DNA of 64,000 nt from Haematococcus lacustris (taxonomy: Eukaryota; Chlorophyta; Chlorophyceae; Chlamydomonadales; Haematococcaceae). The position numbers and the translations under genes are program-made. The notes below the pieces were generated by a model. That model made no database searches, was not told where the DNA came from, and saw only the letters and a list, made by a program, of their open reading frames with translations. This document shows positions 1-11,219 of this stretch, in pieces (the stretch's first letter is position 1; every line of letters begins with the position of its first letter). The stretch covers positions 7,398,110 through 7,462,109 of the forward strand of contig JASKMD010000008.1 of the NCBI GenBank assembly GCA_030144725.1, read 5' to 3'.

Positions 1-3000
1 GCACTGGTGTGCTGCAATGTGCCCTTCCTGGTAGACATGTGTGTTCCACGAGCGACTCCAAAATGTTGAGCAATCGTGCACAGGTTCTGGAAGGGGTGGC
101 AGCCATGTGGTGGTGCACACCCCTGAAGCTGCAGCTTCTACGGCCTGCTCACCTCATTCAACCATTTGATGGGCACACCGCCATCCGTCACTTGGATGCG
201 CTTGGTTTCCTGCAATGCCGCACCACAGTGCAGCAGCCCCTCAAAAAACTGTGCAGCACTTTGCAGCAGCCTGGGGCAGGGGGTGTGGTGGGCGATGACG
301 TTCAGCCAGGACAGCTGGCAGGGCAGTGGGGTGTGCAGCAGCAAGTGGTGGTGGTGGTGGTGGTGGTGGTGGTGGTGGTGGTACCTGAGCCAAGCTGTCT
401 ACAGTCGTTATGTGCTAATGCTTGGTGCCAATGAATAGTGCTGGATGGCTGCAGTGGCTGCAGCCATAAATTGATGACTGGGTACACTTACAAGAAACGC
501 CACTGCAGTCACACAGACAGACAGGCAGACAGACAGCAGACGGCTGCAGACACACAGAGTCGGTGCTAATCACTCCTGGAATCTCTGGGGAAAGCCCAAG
601 TTGCTTGAAAAGGCCACAGCCATCTCCAAGCACATCTCGCAACGGCTCGGAAAAAGCGCAAGGGCACCGCCAAGCAAAAGCGGGGCCCGACAAATAAATT
701 GATAGGCTGAGGAGGTCGATGAGGTCGAGGAAGACCGCCCATCCAGTCACAACACAACATGACACTGAGCGCAGACACCCAGCAGCTGCAACTCCATAGC
801 ATGATACAGCTCAGTGGGCACTGGGTTGAGCTTGGAGGGGAGGCCAGGCAAGGTGTGGGCCAGGCAAGGTGTGGGCCAGGCAAGGTGTGGGCCAGGCAAG
901 GTGTGGGCCAGGCAAGGTGTGGGCCAGGCAAGGTGTGGGCCAGACAAGGTGTGGGCCAGGCAAGGTGTGGGCCAGGCAAGGTGTGGGCCAGGCAAGGTGT
1001 GGGCCAGACAAGGTGTGGGCCAGGCAAGGTGTGGGCCAGGCAAGGTGTGGGCCAGGCAAGGTGTGGGCCAGGCAAGGTGTGGGCCAGACAAGGTGTGGGC
1101 CAGGCAAGGTGTGGGCCAGGCAAGGTGTGGGCCAGGCAAGGTGTGGGCCAGGCAAGGTGTGGGCCAGGCAAGGTGTGGGCCAGGCAAGGTGTGGGCCAGG
1201 CAAGGTGTGGGCCAGGCAAGGTGTGGGCCAGGCAAGGTGTGGGCCAGACAAGGTGTGGGCCAGGCAAGGTGTGGGCCAGACAAGGTGTGGGCCAGGCAAG
1301 GTGTGGGCCAGGCAAGGTGTGGGCCAGGCAAGGTGTGGGCCAGGCAAGGTGTGGGCCAGGCAAGGTGGCAGCCGGCCCACCTTCATGGTGCTGGGGTTGA
1401 TGAAGTAGATGAAGGCCGAGCTGTCTGTGGCCAGCAGGCTGCTGCCGTCACTGGCCAGGCCCCAGCCATCAGCCAGCGGGCCCTGGGAGGAGCCTGCCTG
1501 CATGCAGGAAACAACCACGCAGCTGCAGCCCGTCCTGGCAGCCGGCGTCTTTGGCTGTGTTAAGTGTATACTGTATGTTGCAGCAGTGGCTATATAATAC
1601 AGTATGGTGATGATGATGGTGCCTATGGTGGTGTTGAGGTGACAATGATGATAATGATTATGGTAGTAGTAGTGGTGACAATGATGATGATGATGATGAT
1701 GGTGACGGTGGTGATGTGTGTTGTGCCTGTCCTGGTGCAGGCTGTGTCCAGTGTGTTGCTTGCACCCACCGCCACCAAGGTGTAGTCAGGCTTGATGAGC
1801 CACTTGAAGATGGTCCCTGTCTGCCAGGTCAGCTGGTACAGGTGGTCTCCCAGGCGAGTCACCCCCTCTGCAAACCACCGGCTCCCAAGGCTCAGCCTTT
1901 GCAACACCTGCACCGTACCACTGCACACCTTGGGTTCCACACTGGAGCACAGCCTCACAATGCAACTGCGTGATGTGCTCAGGCTGCTTGCTGTGGGGGT
2001 GCCACGTGCGGGTTGCGGGAGCAGGCTGTACCTTCCCAGTAGCTACCTCCACCTTCCTCACAGTAGATTGTCCATACAAGCCTGCGCAGGGAGGGCAGAA
2101 ACATGACAGGCCGCTCCAGGCTGGACCCAGCAGCAGCAGCAGCAGCAGCAGCCTGCTGGGACGCAGTAATGTATGCCCCCCCGTTTGAAGCTGTAATCAG
2201 CTTACAATTAGTGCATGTTTGTCATGCCAAATCTAGGCTGTAGCCCTGTCACAGGGGTTGGGCAATAGTGTAGGTGGTAGGCGCCCGTGCCATATGCATG
2301 GGAACATAACTCCACACAGCCCCATAACACCATTTGAGTGGTCCTGCTAGTGGTCCTAAGTGGTCCCTAGTGGTCCGACTCAAATGTAGGCCCTAGTGAG
2401 GGATGAGGGGGCTGGACTATTGACAGGCATGATGTGGGGAACCCTCCGAAGCGCTGACATATGAACGAGTGCAACAGCAGTCACAGGTGCAAGACTGCCA
2501 CCAGGTAGCCATGGCCATACGTTTGTAGATGTCAGTCACAATTGGCTGAGCAGCCTCACAGCCAGCAGACTCAGAGCCTGGGCCCAGTGCTCCCTGCCTA
2601 TCAGGCACCATCAAGCGCACCAAGGCTAAGCAGATAGCTGAGCCCACCCAGACCACCAAGCCCACCAAGGGCAAAGCTGCCAAGGTAAAATCAGCAAGCA
2701 GGTAGGTGAGAAGACAGGTACTGCAATGCAGCGCTGAACATGCAGCGCATTGGGGAGAGCAAGTGGTGCCCACTGGAACTGTGCTGCTAGCCACACCAGC
2801 TGAAACTGCCAGCTGAGGGCAGGGAGTAACCGGGCCTGGGCTACAAGCGGGTGCGAGACTGCAGCAGCTCGCTGTGTCACCATGGAATGTGCCATGCTCA
2901 ATCTACTTCGGCTCACATTAATGCATGTTTGTCATGTCAAACTGGCTGTTCAACCCCTGGGAGGTCAGGCAGCAATGCAGGGGGGTGCCTCCTGCAGCCT

Positions 3001-3714
3001 CAGGGACACTGTTGCAAATACAGTGGATTTTGAAGCTGAGAAAAGGTGGCACTGTTGCTCTGGGGGTGGTCAGGTTGCCACAGCCACACTCTGTGCCTCT
3101 AAGTCAACAGTAGTAAGGGCAGGGATTGGATGGAAGGATGGCAGGGAGGTGGACAGTTGCCAGCTGTGGCCAGCTTGACGCAGCACAAGCGCGAACGTAG
3201 TCACTTGCATATGTGTCTGTATACGGATCCAGGTCTCTACAAACACACCTGTGGACTCCCAAAAGATGTCAGTGCAGTTGCCTCGGTTGTCGCACTGTGA
3301 GTCATACTCTAGCCCTGCAAGCAGATGCCAGTGGTTGTTAGGTGCATGTAAGCAGCATGCTTGCTTTTGCTGGACTCATGCCCCTCTGGCACCCTGCCGC
3401 ATCTGATCAAGACACCGGGACTTAAAAGTACGAATTATGGCACCTTGCGTGAAGGCATTCGTGTCATGGTTAAACTCCTGGACCACCCGGTAGCCCAACA
3501 CAGCAGGGCAAAAAGTGCTGCTTTGCTGAGGGTCTTCAGCTGTCACGCCCGCGTTGCGCTGACCCAGCAGCAACAGCGTGCCCAACATTAGGGCGATGCA
3601 GGTCAGAGCCATCGCGACGACGGTGGCTCGTTGCTTTTGCACGTGCGGGGTTGCCGGCCCGCTCCGGCCCTCAAGTGGCCCAGCCTTGCTCTTCATGTTC
3701 TTGCGCCTTCGCAT
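1..3714 (-). CDS. Glutaminyl-peptide cyclotransferase, plant type (3' end beyond the left edge)
   Basis: Predicted enzyme that cyclises N-terminal glutamine to pyroglutamate in secretory-pathway proteins. Readable exons on the minus strand: 3714-3444, 3314-3249, 2081-2032, 1907-1766, 1493-1381 and 209-153; all joins keep one frame. Residues about 30-51 form a hydrophobic segment after a basic N-terminus (MRRRKNMKSK), which suggests a signal anchor. Family-like blocks in order: EFNHDTNAFTQG, FWESTGLYGQSTVRKV, RLGDHLYQLTWQTG, DGWGLASDG and VTDGGVPIKWLNE, all matching the plant/bacterial beta-propeller type cyclase and not the zinc-dependent animal type. The intron between exons 2 and 3 (2082-3248) carries two Fanzor family B remnants, and the intron between exons 5 and 6 carries a 16-bp minisatellite. 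The last part of the propeller lies outside the window. Family call is firm; the end of exon 4 (1766) was chosen by phase. Confidence 0.85.
842..1366. repeat. 16-bp minisatellite, about 33 copies
   Basis: Tandem array of GCCAGGCAAGGTGTGG with scattered GCCAGACA variants. It lies in the intron between exons 5 and 6 of the glutaminyl cyclase gene. Because 16 is not a multiple of 3 and the unit has no stop in any frame, long ORFs appear in several frames on both strands; they are artefacts of the repeat. Confidence 0.95.
1615..1712. repeat. ATG/GAT-rich simple repeat
   Basis: Imperfect GATGAT/GATAAT/GTGGT runs within the intron between exons 4 and 5 of the glutaminyl cyclase gene. Nothing coding is seen in it. 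Confidence 0.7.
2117..2412 (+). mobile_element. Fanzor family B, 3'-end remnant
   Basis: Matches the last part and 3' flank of the family B element at 37815-39831: a serine (CAG)n tract, then the GTAGGTGGTAGGCG block, then an inverted repeat (CATTTGAG...CTCAAATG), ending in GCCCTAGTGAGGGATGAGGGGG followed by CTG. All protein domains are missing. The eight bases GGCTGGAC occur at both boundaries, a possible short target duplication. It lies in an intron of the glutaminyl cyclase gene. Confidence 0.75.
2550..2900 (+). pseudogene. Fanzor family B C-terminal fragment (decayed)
   Basis: Nucleotide similarity to 39210-39520: the SKRTK-like lysine-rich linker, then the RuvC-III exon encoding the equivalent of DCNAALNMQSIG. 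The reading frame is broken (for example a TAG in the equivalent of the LELCFW stretch), and the fragment starts and ends abruptly. It sits in the same intron of the glutaminyl cyclase gene as the remnant at 2117-2412. It lacks RuvC-I and RuvC-II and cannot make a nuclease. Confidence 0.7.
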
Positions 3715-4060
3715 GAGCCATGGTTCTTAGAGCCTGCTGGAGAGCGAGCTGGAAAAGAGAGCGGACCACATTTTTATGTAGAAGGACCACATGGAGCCCT
3801 CCGTGCGGGCGAGCACGCATGGCCACATGCCCCTCCGTGCGAACTATCACACGTGAGCACCCCTCGCCGCTCCTTTTGACGTACATAGCAATTACAGCCT
3901 GCAAGCGGGGGCTTCAAGCAGCCGACGTCGCCATGCCCCAGCATCCATGCAGAACATAACGCTGATCATGCCTGACAGGCCACCGGGTCAACTGGGTCTG
4001 GTTAGCTGAACCCGCTGAGTGCCAGGTAGACCCCCGACTACATCCAACAGGCACTGCCAT
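3715..4060. promoter_or_regulatory. Presumed 5' flank of the glutaminyl cyclase gene
   Basis: Region immediately upstream of the cyclase start codon. I see no recognisable element or confident reading frame in it; the promoter role is inferred from position only. Confidence 0.3.
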
Positions 4061-4439
4061 TCATTACAAACTGAACACCAGCTATGTCAATGTCATTCCT
4101 TGCCCTGCTGCACCAGGGCAGCCTCGTTGCGCACAGCAGTCTAGCTTTCTCCTTGCCAACAATGGGTAGCATCTTGAACCACAGCAACTGTGGGCCTGGC
4201 AGAAGAGATGTCCATGGCTGACCATCAGGCTGCAGTAGGCTGTTGCCAGCTGCTGCTGACGTTGTCTTTGTGTGGTACTTGTTGCCCGTTAGGCTGATGA
4301 GGGAGGTGCTGCAGGCTGAGCTGGCAAGGAGCGTCCCCAGCATACACCAGTGCGTCCCCAGGGGTTGCTGACGCATACACCGCTGGGGCCTCATTGGCAC
4401 ACCCTGTTGCGTAGGCCGCTGAGCTGGGGTCTGCTGCTG

Positions 4440-6480
4440 CCTCAGTGCTGGAGGCATACCACAGGCCTCTATCCAGGAAGGCCACAAAGTGTCGCTGTTG
4501 GGACGCAGCATGCATCAAAGCTGCATGTGTCGCAGCGTTGCAGCTTGACACAATCCCTGCATACGTACACACACACGCACACACAGTGTGCAGCGGGGGA
4601 TGCCATCGCCATGTGTGCTGCAACATCAAAACGGACACAGCAACAGCATTATGCAGTGCTGGAGGAACATCAGCGAGAGCGGTAGGGGGCGAGTGTGGCT
4701 GTCAAAGCTGAGGCAGGCCGGCTGATTCCAATTGGACCACACATGTGGTAATGCCATGTAATGATGTTGACAATGAAGCCTGAGGCAGCAGGGTGAGGGA
4801 TCACAGGGTAGGAGTAGCTGCTTCACTGAAGGAGCAAGGCCCGGGCGGATACAAGCCAACCTCCAAAGGTAAAAGGTCTGTGAGACCTCTCACCTGCACA
4901 CCAGCGTCTGCTCTCCACACTGACGGCCAGGCACATCACAGCCAAGTACCCAGCACCGCCAGGTACCTGGTCTGTGTCCGCTGGCAGCAGCCACAGCCGG
5001 CCCTGCTGCAGCTGTTCAGAGCACCAATGGCTGTCTGTTGGGTGCATGTCATAGAAGCCGGGTAACCACTGATGCAGCTCTGCCTCACTGCCTGCCTGGT
5101 GGCTGCCTGTGGGGCTGGGTGTCACCCCATCCCCAGCTGGCCCCTGTCCGCTAGCAAAGCTGCCTGCTTGTGGCTCAACATCCGCCGACAGCTGCCATGC
5201 GGCTCTGATGCCTCGCAACGCAGCGTTGACTTGCTCCAGGCTGCTTGCTCTCTGAAAGCACAGCAGGCCACACACGCCCTCAGCTTAAGTGCTCTGTATG
5301 GCGCACTGCCCTACCTTGTGCCCACACACCCACACCCACACCCACACACCCCTGTGCCACCAGTACCCTCTATAACCCTGATGTACAGACGCTGCCCTCA
5401 CAGACACCAGTCTGGGCCAGTAGCCAGCAGCAGGGGTGGTGTGCGCACCTCGGCTTTCCACCTGCCATTGCACATCAGCTGAAGGACCTACCTCCCAGCG
5501 GGGCAGCAAGGCGGCAGCCTCTTTGTCAGCTGCCAGGGTTTCTTGCACGCCTGCATCTCCGCAGGCACGACAGCACTGGGGGCCACAGCAAGGAAGGTGG
5601 ACCAGGCAGGCTGTTGGTGAGGCGTTTCAGAGTGTGAAGGATGGGGTAAGGGCTACAGGGGGTTTACTCCGCTGGCTGGGCGGGCGCAGGGCCCTTCAAG
5701 CAGCTGGGCCACAACGGTGGGAGGCTGACTGTGCGCTTGGCTGCATTGCGGGGGGAGGGCACGTGTGGGTTGGTACCAGGGGCTGGACCTGCTGCTGAGA
5801 TTCAGTAGGCAGTTTTGCAGTCATGCAGGGCTCCATGCAGGGTTTCGTGCAGGTTGATAGGGTGGGGCGGAGCGTGAAGTGGGGCTCGGTGCGTGATACC
5901 ATGGTCATTGGCATGAGTGTGTGCTGTGGAGGGTAAAGCGTCACACATTCTGCATAGTCACTCTCATGGCTGTGACAGTGGGCTTGCGGGCAGGAGGGCC
6001 ACAGGACTGTGCTTGGCAAGGTCGATCTCTCACCCTCAATGTGGTCCAGGATGCCGGGGTCAGTGGGCCCTGCCTGCTGGGCCGGCCACCCCAACGCCTT
6101 CTCATAGCTGGACAGATGACTCCCTGGAGGCCACATGTCAAGACCTGCAGCCACATGGTCGGTGCACCAGCTACGCCACCACCCCGCTAACTCCACCACC
6201 ATCAGCCCAGCAGCTAGACCGTCAGCACAACGGCTGTTGGGCCATGCCATTCCCGTGCAGCCAGTACCATACATCGTGTGCTGCTCAGACTAGTCCAAGC
6301 TGCCTGCAGCCCTGCTGGCCCCCACGCCACCCACGGCAGAGCAGGCGGGGCATGAACTGGCGCACAATGCGCTGCGAGGCTGTGTTGCTCAAGATGGTCT
6401 CAGTAGCCAGACTGTGGACAGGCCCTAGGCCCAGGCTGTGGAAGTGGTGGGGCAGGCCTCCACACAAGGCTGCCTGCACC
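4440..6480 (-). other. Possible unrecognised minus-strand gene or genes
   Basis: Several minus-strand stretches look like exons (open, bounded by AG/GT, protein-like composition) but I recognise none. They are, in transcript order: about 6478-6300 (contains ATETILSNTASQRIVRQFMP), 6170-6065 (SSYEKALGWPAQQAGPTDPG), 5905-5785 (TMVSRTEPHFTLRPTL), 5553-5484 (VQETLAADKEAAALLPRWE), about 5270-5170 (SSLEQVNAALRGIRAAWQLS), 5070-4912 (LPGFYDMHPTDSHWC), and 4560-4445 (QQRHFVAFLDRGLWYASS). Joins were not resolved and they may belong to more than one gene. Transcript data would decide. Confidence 0.3.
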
Positions 6481-6599
6481 CAGGCACCGCTGCCACCAGG
6501 TCAGGCCAGGGCGGCTGAGGTCGCCGGAGGTACACATGGCGCAGACATCAGGGGTTCCTCACAGGCAGCCCCTGAGTGAGGCTGTGGCAATGAGCAGCT

Positions 6600-7423
6600 G
6601 CACGGAGGCACTGTTCCCAGTGATGAGGGAAGGCATGCGAGGGTTTTCTCTCTGCTGGACTGCGTTCCGACTGGTCTCACCATGAGGTGTCTCCCCAAAC
6701 CACAGCCTCGGGTGGATGCTTGCACTCTTAGGCCAAACACAAAAGCCATGTGCCCGCGCAGGTCCGCGCACACTGTAGCATGTCAAGCATAACTTGGCCA
6801 TAACCTCTGGCAGTTTCGCCTGGCATGATGTGTCAATTGGATGGAGACCTGATGCACACCTGATGCACATTCCTGAGGGTGATGTGATGGTTTGTGACAC
6901 TAGCATGCTGGGCACAGAGGAGGACAGCAGCTATCTTTGCTTCTATTGTCACTTGGTCGCACCTATGCCATGGACAGTACTGGACGGCTCATGCTCAGCC
7001 ACCAGAAGTACAGAATGGGACTGGGAGGTGTAGGTGGGTAGCATCCGTGGTATGTAATCCGTGCCGCCGTCTGCTCGAGAGCAGCAGGAAGCTTACGGGC
7101 GAGCATTGGGTGTGATTACATAACTTGACCCTCAAGCATCTTACAAACGTCTTTGCAGATGTCGATGATAGCGCCGTAGTCCGCGGGGTGGTGATATGGC
7201 CGAATGCGCCACGGAGTTTTAGTCATAGGCGGGGGAGGAGCCATTGGAGGCGCAGCACCGCAGGACATCATTTGTTGCATTGTGGTTAGAAGCGTCCACC
7301 CTCACCATTACCATGCAAGCCTCTGCATGAACCAATGGCCACTTGACATTTCTAGGTGGTGTTGTCCTGTGTGGTTGTAAGGCATCAGCCTGATGTGTCC
7401 CCTTGCATGGCCGCATGGAACTT
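6600..7423. other. No feature seen
   Basis: I see no convincing exon, RNA gene or repeat in this stretch before the short family B insertion. Confidence 0.4.
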
Positions 7424-7439
7424 CACACTGTGCAGCCCC

Positions 7440-7548
7440 CTTGTCCCTCACTAGGGCCTCCATTTTAGCCGGAACTAGCAGCCACTAGCAGCCACTAACT
7501 AGCTCCGGCTAAAATAGTGTTATTGGGCTGTGTGGAGTAAACCCAGTG
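7440..7548 (-). mobile_element. Short Fanzor family B 3'-end insertion with target duplication
   Basis: Read on the minus strand, it holds only the end of family B: a perfect inverted repeat (ATTTTAGCCGGA ... TCCGGCTAAAAT) followed by GGCCCTAGTGAGGGACAAGGGGG. The 16 bases CACACTGTGCAGCCCC occur at 7424-7439 and again at 7549-7564, so the piece is a discrete insertion of about 110 bp with a 12-16 bp duplicated target. It has no coding capacity. Confidence 0.8.
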
Positions 7549-7682
7549 CACACTGTGCAGCCCCTCAGCCATGGTTGCCTGGTCACCTGTACGACAATTC
7601 GCGGTAGAGCCATGCGCACCCATCTATCTGTGCATGCTGCCATGAAGTGTATTGCCAGAGGTCATGCCGAAATTGCTAACAG

Positions 7683-9121
7683 GTTTTAATCCTTACAGCC
7701 CTCATGCAACACCCAAATAAAGCATGAGTTGTAATCAAACACAGGCTGCGAGCTCGCTGTTGTAAAGGCTACTGACAGTGTGCCTAATGCCCACTTCAGC
7801 TCAGCCTTGTGGTGTGTGTGCCTCCAGGTCTACTACAAGCAAGAGCTCTAACAAACCCTATAGCTCTTCCTCACACACATCCCCTTTGTAAGTGGTTTGG
7901 TATTTTGTTTTCTTGGATTGTCTTGCTGTAGCTGGCTATTGCCGCCACTTGCGCCGCCACTTGCGCAACAAGGCCTTGTCAGGCACGTACACCCACTCCT
8001 GGCCTGGCTGGCCTGGCTTTGGCATGGCTGGGCGGCCTTCCCATCTGACAGCTCAGTGGGGCGTGGGCCTGGGCCAACTGCACAGCGACGGATGTTTAGC
8101 GCGGCTGACACGTCCCGGTCATAGAACCTGCCCAGGGGTGTGGGAGATGCATGAAGTCACGTCATGTGCCATGTCATGTGAGATATGTTGCATGTGCTGT
8201 GTCAGGCCATTGCTTACCTGATGTTGTTCCTTGTTGAGCACATCAAGCCCCTTACTTGGGAACGCTTTGCCCCGCTGTACACTGGTCGCAGCCACCTGCA
8301 TGGACACATGGGGCAGTGTTAATTTGTAAGATTTTTCTAGAGCTTTCATCTTGACCATACCCAGCCACCTTGACTCCACCACCTCCCAGCACTACCCTGA
8401 CCCTCTCCCACTGACAGTCACCCACAGACCCTCTCACCTGAATGACTCAGGCGGCTCCCCAGTGAGGGCCTCACTGGAGCTGCTGTAGGCTGAGCTGACC
8501 CGGATTGTGTGGAACTCATCCACCATAAGCACTCGCCCTGCCGGGAACTGCCCTATTGCCTCCTTCAGCATCTGGCTGACTGGGACACCCCTGCAGCCAA
8601 CGGTGCCGATGCCATTGAAGCCAGCTGCCCCATAGGCCAGTGCCAGGGGACGGTCTGGCCACCGCTTCTTGGCCTGCTTGATGAGCTGCAGCCACACATG
8701 GTACAACACACATGGCACACATACATGTGTAAGGTCAGGTTTAGCAGCAGCAGCAGCAGCAGCAGCAGCAGCTGGCCAGGTGTAAGAGCATGAGCTGACT
8801 TTCGTTGGCTACTGCCTAGCTTCTTGGCCTACTGCTAATAGGCCTTACCTTGGGGCGGAGGTGGTCGGTGAGGTGGGCTAACTTGCACTTCCTGCCGTGG
8901 TATGTGTTGTCCCTATCGCGGGCAGCGCGGGCCTCTCCGGACGCCTTTCTATTGCGCTCCGCTTCGGTGAGGTCTGGCTGTAGTGCCTCGTCGCGGTCAC
9001 AAATGTCACTGTCGAGGTCCTGCGGCACTGGCCTAGGCACGGTTCGTCTTTTTACTTAGCCATAGAAAACAGCAAAGTGAAGCCATCACAAATACTACGA
9101 ATTATTATTTTTGTTTGCTTG
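7683..9121 (-). pseudogene. Fanzor family A copy (internally deleted, early stop)
   Basis: Minus-strand copy of the element at 11061-12883. The start codon is at 9061; codon 4 is TAA (ATG GCT AAG TAA), so the N-terminus is dead. Next comes the conserved N-terminal domain to about 8840, then a deletion. A downstream exon encodes RuvC-II with an intact glutamate (VLMVDEFHTIRVSSAY, about 8525-8480). A short exon (RGLMCSTRNNIR, about 8300-8220) is followed by the RuvC-III exon (FYDRDVSAALNIRRCAVG). RuvC-I is missing. The shared 3' flank ends at about 7683 in TTTTAATCC (minus strand GGATTAAAA). Exon and intron order matches the other family A copies. A (CAG)n tract lies at about 8742-8771. Confidence 0.85.
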
Positions 9122-10775
9122 CATCAACGCATTTTGCATTTCAAAGAAAGCAAAGGGTGGTGGGACTGGGCCAGGTGCAGCAGGGGGGAGCGGAACAGCT
9201 TACAGTTCTGAACACAGTGATTCCCCTTCAAAGCGCGACTGGACACTATTGTGTCTGCTCCATTGTGCAACAGGGTAACAGGGTACAGGTAAAGATGGGC
9301 TGTTTGGATCGAGGCCGTCGGTTAGGAGCAGCTTCCAGCTGCCCAGCTGCGCAGCGCATATTCCAATACAAAAAGAAGGATTTTCTTTACCTTTTCAGCC
9401 ATAACAAGGGGTGGGAGGCCCCCAGGGCCTCACAACCCTCCATCCCCTGGGGCCTCGCCAGCAGCAGGTGCTAATGATGGTACTCGCCAGCCGCCCCTAT
9501 GATGGCTTTACAGGCACAGGGGTTACATAGCTGACTTGTGGCAGTTCCAGCCCAACGTGGATATCTGGGCAAAAGGTGTGACAAAAGAATGGTCACCACT
9601 ACACAGAGGACAAGCCAGCTCCGTTACAAAGCATGCCAGTAGCTCGATTGCACTCCCAACAGCAGCTCAGCACAAATGGATTCAGTGGTGGGCTGCCTTC
9701 TTCCCGCTCTTCCATTCCTGCAACCAAATCCAAACATACCCAAGCAGGCACATTGGGCAGATGTAGAATGAGTGATGCACAGCTACTAAAGCAAAGCAGG
9801 ATTAACCCAGTGCCAGCAGTCAGCCAGCATCTGGTGCAAGCCAGTAACATCCCAGAGTAGCCCAATGCCACCCACCGGCAGACCTAACGACGGCTGGTGC
9901 TCGACAACGTGCCTGACACATCCCAATGCCTACCCATGCCATGTCAGCATTGTGCAGCCAACCGGTGGCTCAAAACATGTTGAAGTGTGGGTATTGCCTT
10001 CTCACAGAAAAATCATAGCTATCAGGAACATATACAAAATGCTGTGTCGTCTGAAGAGCCACCGAGCTTGCTCACCGTGTACATCTCCATGGCTTTATGC
10101 TTGTCTGCCTCGCACACCCAGGTCCCTTTCCACCCTGCAGGACGCACCAGTCTCAACAGAGCTGCCATATTTATGTGCTCATGGACCTAACCTCACTACA
10201 TCAATATGCAGCCACCCCCGCTGGCTGGCTTAATACATGCTGTATCCAGCTGATTCTAGCTGCATGAAAGAAATGCTGTAATGCTGGACTGACCATTAGG
10301 GCACATTCCTGCAAAGCATATCAGAAGACGCAATGGGCATGAGGTTCACGACAGAGTACAGTACATCATGGCACGATGCAAGCTGGATGACCACAGAACC
10401 TACCAATGGTTGGGAAGGGAGGCTGTACACATAATCAGAACAACGAAGAAAGAAGAACAGCAACAATGTCAGTCTAGGATGAAACAGGGAGCATACAGGA
10501 CATTGACACAAGCTGTTAGCACTGCTGCCTGCCCACATTGAATGGGAAGAAAGTGTCAATGAGCCTGCACACCATGAATAAACCAGGCAAGACAGCAGTG
10601 AGGGAGAGGCCAGCGTGCAGCACCTGTTGAAGTCCATGAAAAGCTTACCCGACGAGGCCTACTGTGCAGAAGGCCACATGGCGCCTGCAATAAGCAAGGG
10701 CGTCGCGGGAGGGGCCGTCGGTGCAAAATAGATCGACCTAGATTGTCAAGAGATGCGGCGTGCAGGCTGCAGAGC
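9122..10775. other. No gene recognised
   Basis: Lower-GC stretch with only short open frames on both strands and no motif I recognise. I see nothing I can support as a gene, RNA or repeat. Confidence 0.35.
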
Positions 10776-10958
10776 TCACAGCGCAATGTATTGCCCCTTT
10801 GATTTCACATACTGCTTAGCCCAAAGCTCGTGCAAGCTAAAGTCCTGCAAGCATCACCAGCCAAGACTGGCCGGTGTCAACATCACGATGGCAGCGCAAG
10901 TCGCTACACTCTGACACCTCACATAAAAATAGCGCTCGAAGGCCTTGGCTGCGGCCAT
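10776..10958 (-). CDS. Possible 34-residue protein, two exons
   Basis: Exon 1 (10958-10923) encodes MAAAKAFERYFY and ends at a GTGAGG donor. Exon 2 (10844-10776) follows a TGCAG acceptor in the same phase and encodes DFSLHELWAKQYVKSKGQ plus YIAL and a TGA stop. The reading is short but both splice sites are good, and basic, aromatic composition resembles small organelle-complex subunits; I do not recognise the family. It would be transcribed away from CFAP36. Before the Fanzor family A element inserted at 11061, the two start codons would have been only about 270 bp apart. It could be coincidental. Confidence 0.3.
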
Positions 10959-10996
10959 GGCGATGCTGCTGTAGGTTTTCTAGGTAGAGCGACAGG

Positions 10997-11060
10997 GTAA
11001 TCGCTGCGGCGAGATTTGACATCAACCGACACAACATGCCCAACTAATTGTAACAAGCCT
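10997..11060. repeat. 64-bp target-site duplication, left copy
   Basis: Matches 12884-12947 with a single G/A difference (11050 versus 12937). The two copies directly flank the family A element, so they are read as a long target-site duplication. Confidence 0.9.
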
Positions 11061-11219
11061 GAGGTTGATGCTGCTTAGCTGACGGCCATTGGTTGCGACA
11101 GCTTGCAGGATACATGTCTAAATCCAGGATACATGTCTCAATATACACTAATCCAATAATGCAAACAAACAAAACTAACAATTCCTAGTATTTGTGATGG
11201 CTTGACGATGTTGTTTTCT

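Noticed and set aside
566..1563. Several overlapping frames with 16-residue repeats
   Set aside because: All derive from the 16-bp minisatellite; the true exon here is the minus-strand cyclase exon 1493-1381.
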